Assembly: GCA_019648995.1 (NCBI GenBank) | Contig: BLXT01000501.1 | Location: forward strand, 1,081,613 to 1,102,140 | DNA from: Plakobranchus ocellatus | Lineage: Eukaryota; Mollusca; Gastropoda; Plakobranchidae | Direction: 5' to 3' | DNA: 20,528 bases | Shown here: positions 14,465 through 20,528 of the stretch, piece by piece | How positions within the stretch are numbered: the first letter of the stretch is position 1 | Layout: each line of letters opens with the position of its first letter | Notes under the pieces: model-generated | The model's database searches: none | What the model was told of the DNA's origin: nothing | Seen by the model: the letters and a program-made list of their open reading frames with translations, nothing else | Position numbers and translations under genes: made by a program

Positions 14465-17400
14465 TATGCAGAAGAGAAAAGTGGAGGGGAGGGGTGGTGT
14501 TTCCAGTATTTTGTCTAACTAATTAATTCCGTGCAAATCAATGATAATATTCATAATGATCACCAACACAATACAAATTAAACAAACCCTTTCTCAAACA
14601 AGAAAAACATGAATATTTTATTGTGATTGAATCATGGAGTAATAGGGGGAAACATACTTTTTTTGCTATTTTTCTATCCCATTCTCAAAGAAAAAATATC
14701 TACATACAATGTGTTTTCTGCTATACATGTATAATAAAATTAATATATAAAATATGATCACATAATAATCAGAGTTGCATTAACATGAGTTCATTTTTCT
14801 TTGCCATCTGAAATTTTGAAAATGTTAAGAATTAATCACATATTCAAAAAAAGCAGCCCAACTGCTATTTATTTGTATTAGAAATGCCTAAACATTAAAA
14901 CATAAGGTTTTCAAATGGTCCCTGGTTTCTAAGAAACAATATGAAGATATATTTAAAATGTAGGCAGAGTATACAAAGAAAGGGGGAATGTAAGAAAATC
15001 TAGAGAAAACGAGAACTACATATCCACATCTTAATGTAATCATAACTAAATGTTCCGACCACCGTCCAAAATACACAGACCTGATTTTTTTCTGACAACT
15101 GTCAAAACACCATCAATTAGCATCAGGAAATGTTAGTTTTTTCCAGCTTAAAAATGTCTAAAAATTTTAGTGTCAGTTCATAGCAGACCTGAGTATTGGC
15201 TTGTGAGAAGAATTGTTTTCAACATGCATACATATTAACCAAATACTGCTGTATCAGAATTCAAGTTGTGGACACACCTGGAGAGAATAGCTGCTTTTCC
15301 AGGCTGGCCTATCATTCTACTGATAAGGAACTTCCTGTAAAACATGCCATGGCAGAATATTTTTCTGGTGAAGAGTTCCGCAATTACAAACAACTTTTAA
15401 AAAAAAACAAAAACACATATAGAGTAGTATGACTGCTGCAAGTGCATGATAATTTCTTCTTTGATTCACAAAAACATTGTCATTAATTTTCTTCACCATG
15501 GGCCAAATCTAAACTATATGTTTTTGCTTTAACCACCCCCCCCCCAAAAAAAAAAAAAAAAAAAACTGCCTTTCCAAGTAAATGGGCACTGGACAAAAGC
15601 AACATTAACACAAAATTCAGTTGCATTTTTCTGTTGTGCTAAAGAGTTTTGCACCAGGGCCGACACCATCAGCTACAGAAAAATATGTAAAAATGTGCTA
15701 ACCACTGAACAGTAGTACAAATAATATTGCAATCTTTAAAAAATATCAAGGTAGCTTAAAATGAAGGGTAATATACTAAGAAAACTTGAAGAAGAAAAAT
15801 ACTACAATGATAAACAAAAGTACTAAGACAAAAAGTGAAGAGGAGAGGAAAATCTACAACAAATGTTAAAATATGAAGCAGACCAGACGTAACAAGCTTT
15901 GAGCGTAGGTGACTTTCAACAAAGGGCAAACACTCTCCTTTTTTTTTTCAGTACAACAACAAATCAAGTGAAGAATATAATTGTTTAGACATTAGGTAAA
16001 CATTTTCTGGAGATATAAAATGAAAAAAAAAAAAAAAATTCTCCCTTAATATATAGTAATACATTACGACTCCAACATATTAGTTAGACAGGTATCAAAT
16101 GTTTTCACTGTCTCCGAATGGTCTGTGAAGGGTAAATGCATTTACTTGTCTGAGACCAGTCCTAGCAGTGTGAAGTCAGAAATACAGGCAGCAGTTCTGA
16201 CATGTCACTTTTGTGCGTCCAACACATTTCTGGCATTTCTAACTACCAGCATTCAAAAATAACAAAAAAATTCTAAATTTTAATCCCTAACAGGGATACA
16301 AGCTTACTCAATACAAATAAAACCGTAGAAAAACTGGCAAAAAAAAATTTAAAAACTTGCTTAAAAATAAGCAAACTTGTGTTCAAGCAATTTCAGTCAA
16401 TATCATGGATCTCATCTGGCAGGTTTCAATAATACATTTAATAGTGCTTTCCTACTCTCTTCTTCACACAGCATTCAAATTCACTCACTCACTTGGTGGA
16501 CATATATCTTCTTCCTCTTTAGTCCCCTTTTCTGGAAAAGACATTGGCAATCATGGTCCTCCACTCAAAGTCAAACCTGTACTCAGTTAACCTCATAAAG
16601 TTGTTGTTGCTATCTTTGTTTATTGCCCATGACTTAAGAATAAGAGTTTCGATAAAAGTTATTCTCTGTCTACCGCTACTGTGTCTGCCTTCAATCCTTC
16701 TGGACGTATACACTGTATGTTGTAAAACTAAAGACTTGAGAAAAAAATAAAGCAACCCAAAACACTACACTAAACAAAAAATTACCTTGAACTTGATATC
16801 CAAAGCTATGAAATAATGTCAAATTCAAATTTGATTCACAAACACTAAAAAATTCATAAAGTCTACATATTCTTACTTTGAAATAATATTTTAGTAAGAA
16901 GAGAAAAAAAATCCATGTTTACTGAAATAGTCATAAATGAAACAGTTAGGGTAAAAATAAAGTATCATACAAAAAGTCACATGGAAGTAAGCAATTGTAA
17001 TAAAATAAAAATACACTTGTGCTACTACAAAAATGGAGAAGAGCATAAATTTCTGTTATAAAAACAAAGTCAGTAACTTAAGCTATTAATCTCAAAGCTT
17101 TTAACCAAGAGAAATGAATAACATTTTAAATTGTATTCTATGTGAAAAAAATCTTCATTAAAAAAAAAAAGGTATATTAAAACTAATCTCCCATCAAGGG
17201 AAGCAGGTGTATCATATATGTTATCGCCTATGGGCAGGTGCCAGGAGCTAAGGCCTAACTCCACACACTTTGAGACTAATACCTTCCTTAATGTCCATCT
17301 GCATCACTTTCCACCAGTAAAATATACCAACATCCAAGACTCTAATCTGCATTCAAAAAGCAAATTTGATTTGTGATTTCTGACATCTAACATACTAGAA

Positions 17401-17585
17401 CTGGTCTCAAAGAACATTGAGGTGTAATTGACATTGACATAAAATAGTCATACAGCAAAATGATAACATAAAAAATAACTTACAGTCAGGAACTTCAAGA
17501 TTTTATCTCAATTGACATTAAATAATCACAAAGAAAAGTGAAAACATAAATTGCTTCCACCGAAACTCAACTTCATTTCAATCCT
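14465..17585. other. AT-rich non-coding stretch, no gene seen
   Basis: No frame with domain similarity was recognised on either strand. A 14-bp perfect palindrome, GTAAATGCATTTAC, lies at 16132-16145. TTTATT motifs (minus-strand AATAAA), for example at about 14616, leave room for a long 3'UTR of a minus-strand gene lying beyond the right edge; this is a guess. Confidence 0.45.
15536..15565. repeat. C10-A20 double homopolymer
   Basis: Ten C followed directly by twenty A. A low-complexity site likely to be unstable in length. Confidence 0.9.
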
Positions 17586-17780
17586 CTCCCCCCCCCGCAC
17601 ACACACACATATACACACCTGGGTATAAATTGAGCAGAAAGCAATGCGTGAAAGAACCTCACTTTATTTCTATCTCTCTCTGATACATACTCTCTCTTTG
17701 AACACAAGCCCTCTCATTTACACACATCTCACTCACACACACACCCTCATGCACACATACTCACATACACATACACACTT
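17586..17780. repeat. Degenerate (CA)n / (CACT)n microsatellite region
   Basis: (CA)n at about 17600-17618 after a C-run, then interrupted CACACT/CATACA repeats at about 17718-17780, immediately before the SINE at 17827. The SINE may have landed next to a repeat-rich tract, or the repeats may have expanded later. Confidence 0.8.
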
Positions 17781-17826
17781 ATCCACTCAAGACTTGTATC
17801 AAGCTTGGCTCTCCACTTCGACGGGG

Positions 17827-17985
17827 CCAATGGTGGCACAATGGATAGCAAATCAGCCCTAAGATCTGCTAGGACCCCTCTATCTCGGATTCGAGCCCCG
17901 CCACTGGCGCCCTGATCTGATTGACGCTTAAAAGCCTGAGACCGCTTGGTTGTGGACTGGCTATAAACAAAAACCCAAACCATTC
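17827..17985 (+). mobile_element. tRNA-derived SINE, most intact copy (copy A)
   Basis: The tRNA-like head has an A box (TGGCACAATGG, from 17834) and a B box (GGATTCGAGCC, about 17888-17898). A tRNA-unrelated body follows: TTAAAAGCCTGAGACCGC, GTGGACTGGCTATAAAC and CAAACCATT. The body is shared with copies B and C. No target-site duplication was identified by eye, and A-rich simple sequence follows at about 18045-18067. It needs an outside LINE for movement. Confidence 0.75.
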
Positions 17986-20528
17986 CACATCACACAGAAG
18001 TATAGTACTGGCAGTCCCTGTGTAAACCTAGTATCAGACACAAGGGACAAAAAACAAAAAAACAAATCCTTAATACTTTAAAACGAGTTCTAATTACTCA
18101 CAGGTCAAAATGGGGAAGTTTCAATACGTTTTTGGCACATTAACATATATGTGTTAGATATGTGTTTGAACATTCACGTATGTTCTAGTTTTCTAAAGTT
18201 AAAAAAAAAAAGTTCAAATAGTAAACCCCTAAGTATTATTTTTTTTTTTTTACATTTCATTCATTTCCCATCACTTTGTAAAAAAATACATCTCTATATT
18301 TGAAAAAAAGTTAAAGACACATTGAAAAGTGTAAAACAGTTGGTAAATATAAACAGATAAACAGCAGGAACACTGAACTGTTAGTGACATTCATCATTAC
18401 TGGAAGACTGTTTCAAACAATACTAAAAGTTTTTTTTTTTCAGTGTGCAAACAAAACATACTCTTTTACAGGAGATGTTTAAAAAAGGAAAAAAATAATT
18501 CCTAAGTATAAGAGTGTTAATATCTCAAAAATATTTTAAAATTCATAAAATTACAAACAAAAAAAATAAAAATGAAAAAAAATAAGACAGACGGAAAATG
18601 TTTTCAATAAATTGCCTCAAGACCAGCCACAATTGAGTCACAAACCGCATAGTGAATATTTCAAACAACTGAAATGGCTTGAAACTGCCCTCTGCAAGCT
18701 CCCCAAAGGTGAACAATGGATAGTAGAGAAATTGATGTTGTACTAAGAGAGAAGTGTTTAAAGTTATTGTTTGCAAAATTAAAAAAAAAAAAAGTATTTT
18801 TTCTTTCTTCAAAATGATGAATGCGACACCAACTAGACTGATACGGGCTGGCCTCAGGACAAAAATTGATACTACACATGGTGATGGCATATAGCAGTTC
18901 ACACCTTCTAGTATAAGCGTTCTCGGAAACTAATGTTGCTCAAATGTTAGAGAGCTGTACTTTATTTCTTAAAAACCTTTCCCTTGTCATAGTGATGTGG
19001 TTTCTAAATCATGCAAGCTTTTGAGAAATGTCAATGCAAACAGGCATTTATTTGTTTGTAAGTTGTCAGTGTTGTATATGGCAACATTGGACTCGTAAAA
19101 TGTAACATCAAAATAACAACATAGTGTGTGTTAGGCTTTAAATAGAAATATTTTATCAACATCTTTGTGGATACCAAAGTACAAAATGCACTTTTTTACA
19201 CTGCTGAATAAAATCCCTAAAAATAGCGTTATCTTCTAGCTGCCAATTGTTTTAAACTGTTCTAATCTGTGACACTTTAAACATATTTCTTATAAGATAT
19301 GAAAGGAGAGATAGTTTGACATGGCATGCACTGAAGTAAACCTTCAAGCAAACAATCAGTGCCTTAAGTATTACAGCAGAATGAATACCCAGTAACATTG
19401 AAGGAAAACTTGTTTTTTTTTCACAATGAACAGTCAAGTAGTAAGAAACTCATTAGGCAAGAAAGCAGGAACTCTACAGAGAAGAACCCTTCCCCCTGAA
19501 CTGTTGACCCTCCAACTCAAGGTTATAATCCCTAGGTGTCCCTTGGCTGCCTTGTTTTTTCCCCAAGTGCAAGTTTAAAATCCCACACCTTTCTTTTTTC
19601 CTATGAACTTTTCAACTTTTCACAATCTTTGTTTCGTATGGAAACTCAAGCAACACTCCAATGCAGATATGGCAAAATGACACTCACAACTAACATGACA
19701 GTCCTCACAGCCCTGATGTGCATCAGTAACTCTAACCTGGGAACTCCTACAGTTCCAAAGCAACTTTTAAAACTCACAATCAGACAAAACATCTTAGTCA
19801 AAGTATTTTAAAATCCTTAAAGCTATTTAAAAATTTATGATCATATGTACTCATCTATGCATTAAAGTATATGGAATAAATTGTACATGGTGCAGATATG
19901 TTTGTATTGAACTTACTTGAACTGATTGTCAACATAAAGGGTTTTTTTTTTAATTGTCACAATCAACAAGAAGGTTTTTTTTTTTTTCATTAAGCCTCCT
20001 TCTCAAAAGAAATAAGCCTTAGCAAGAAATAAACTGATTTTTCCCAATATTCCTAACTCTTTGATTTCCCCCTGGACTCTCTTTTCACTAGACAGCTCAG
20101 ATGAGTAAACATGATGTTTACTCATGTATGATCTTGCAGCACATAATCTGTAAGAGAGCCACAATGAGTAGACTACTTTGTCACTTGGACCTTACTTGCA
20201 CTGGTTTCATCACGCAGTTTAATTAAGATTACAGTGGTCACCATCCAAATGCCTGGTGCTTTGGAATGCCTTTGAACGTTCAGATATATTAAGTACTTAG
20301 GATACAAGGAAAATAGAGGCAATAACTTCTCTTACACTAGTATTAAGTAATCATTGCTCCCCTTAGAGTTAATACATATTGTCCTTAGGTTTTATGTGTT
20401 TTCATCCTGACTGACTATTTTATGACTCCAAATTATTGGTATAAACCTCATGCGATTTGGATCAGAAATGTGATGGGCCCTCAATCACTGTTACTAACTA
20501 AATAAAGTGCAGAATAAAGCCATTGGAA
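17986..20528. other. AT-rich non-coding stretch to the window end, no gene seen
   Basis: Homopolymer A and T runs are common (18239-18251, 18430-18440, 18779-18793). Open frames such as 18543-18902 (minus) and 19536-19811 (+) are chance-like, with hydrophobic or low-complexity translations. No RNA gene was recognised. Confidence 0.5.

Noticed and set aside
16132..16145. 14-bp palindrome GTAAATGCATTTAC as a regulatory site
   Set aside because: AT-rich palindromes of this size are not rare in such DNA, and there is no promoter context around it.
17827..17900. tRNA gene
   Set aside because: It has A- and B-box-like sequence but no convincing cloverleaf acceptor stem, and similarity to other copies continues well past the tRNA-like part, so it is a SINE.
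18543..18902. 119-codon minus-strand open frame rich in Phe and Leu
   Set aside because: It is largely the antisense of A-rich runs; the hydrophobicity comes from poly-T on the minus strand.

Overview
This is metazoan nuclear DNA, AT-rich (about two-thirds A+T by eye). It holds one gene that can be named with confidence: a complete, intron-containing sequestosome-1 (p62/SQSTM1) gene on the + strand. The coding sequence runs from ATG 6035 to stop 11363 in seven exons. All seven splice with GT-AG borders and consistent phases into a 497-residue protein with PB1, ZZ zinc finger, LIR and UBA modules in the usual order. The mix of p62 divergence, abundant (GA)n/(TA)n/(TG)n microsatellites and a tRNA-derived SINE suggests an invertebrate, plausibly a lophotrochozoan such as a mollusc. 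The species call is inference and weak.

Layout. 1-350: no recognised gene. 360-480: NRF1-like sites, an inverted CCAAT box and a perfect three-unit heat-shock element, which looks like a promoter whose target is uncertain. 500-2690: non-coding, with a SINE fragment (about 1117-1208), a compound microsatellite (1880-2140) and a diverged 84-bp-period tandem duplication carrying Maf half-sites (2226-2365). 2695-2941: proposed p62 promoter and non-coding first exon, with a CLEAR/E-box, an antioxidant-response-like element, a TATA box, an ATG-free leader and a strong splice donor. 2942-6027: proposed 5'UTR intron. 6028-about 12020: p62 coding exons and 3'UTR with a poly(A) signal at 11993. From about 12020 to the end: about 8.5 kb without a supportable gene, but with a composite nuclear-receptor site (14445-14464), a full-length SINE (about 17827-17985) and simple repeats.

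How it fits together. p62 is the selective-autophagy receptor: PB1 makes filaments, ZZ binds N-degrons, UBA binds ubiquitin and the LIR binds ATG8/LC3. In vertebrates it is induced by TFEB (through CLEAR sites) and by NRF2 (through AREs). The proposed promoter has one of each within 30 bp, so the same stress wiring may exist here. The vertebrate KEAP1-binding motif (DPSTGE) is not visible in the protein, so the p62-to-KEAP1 half of the vertebrate feedback loop may be missing while the NRF2-to-p62 half is kept. Lineage-specific protein features are a CAG-encoded polyQ tract, an alternating Ala-Ser tract, a Gly/Cys-rich insert and a Pro/Ala-rich linker.
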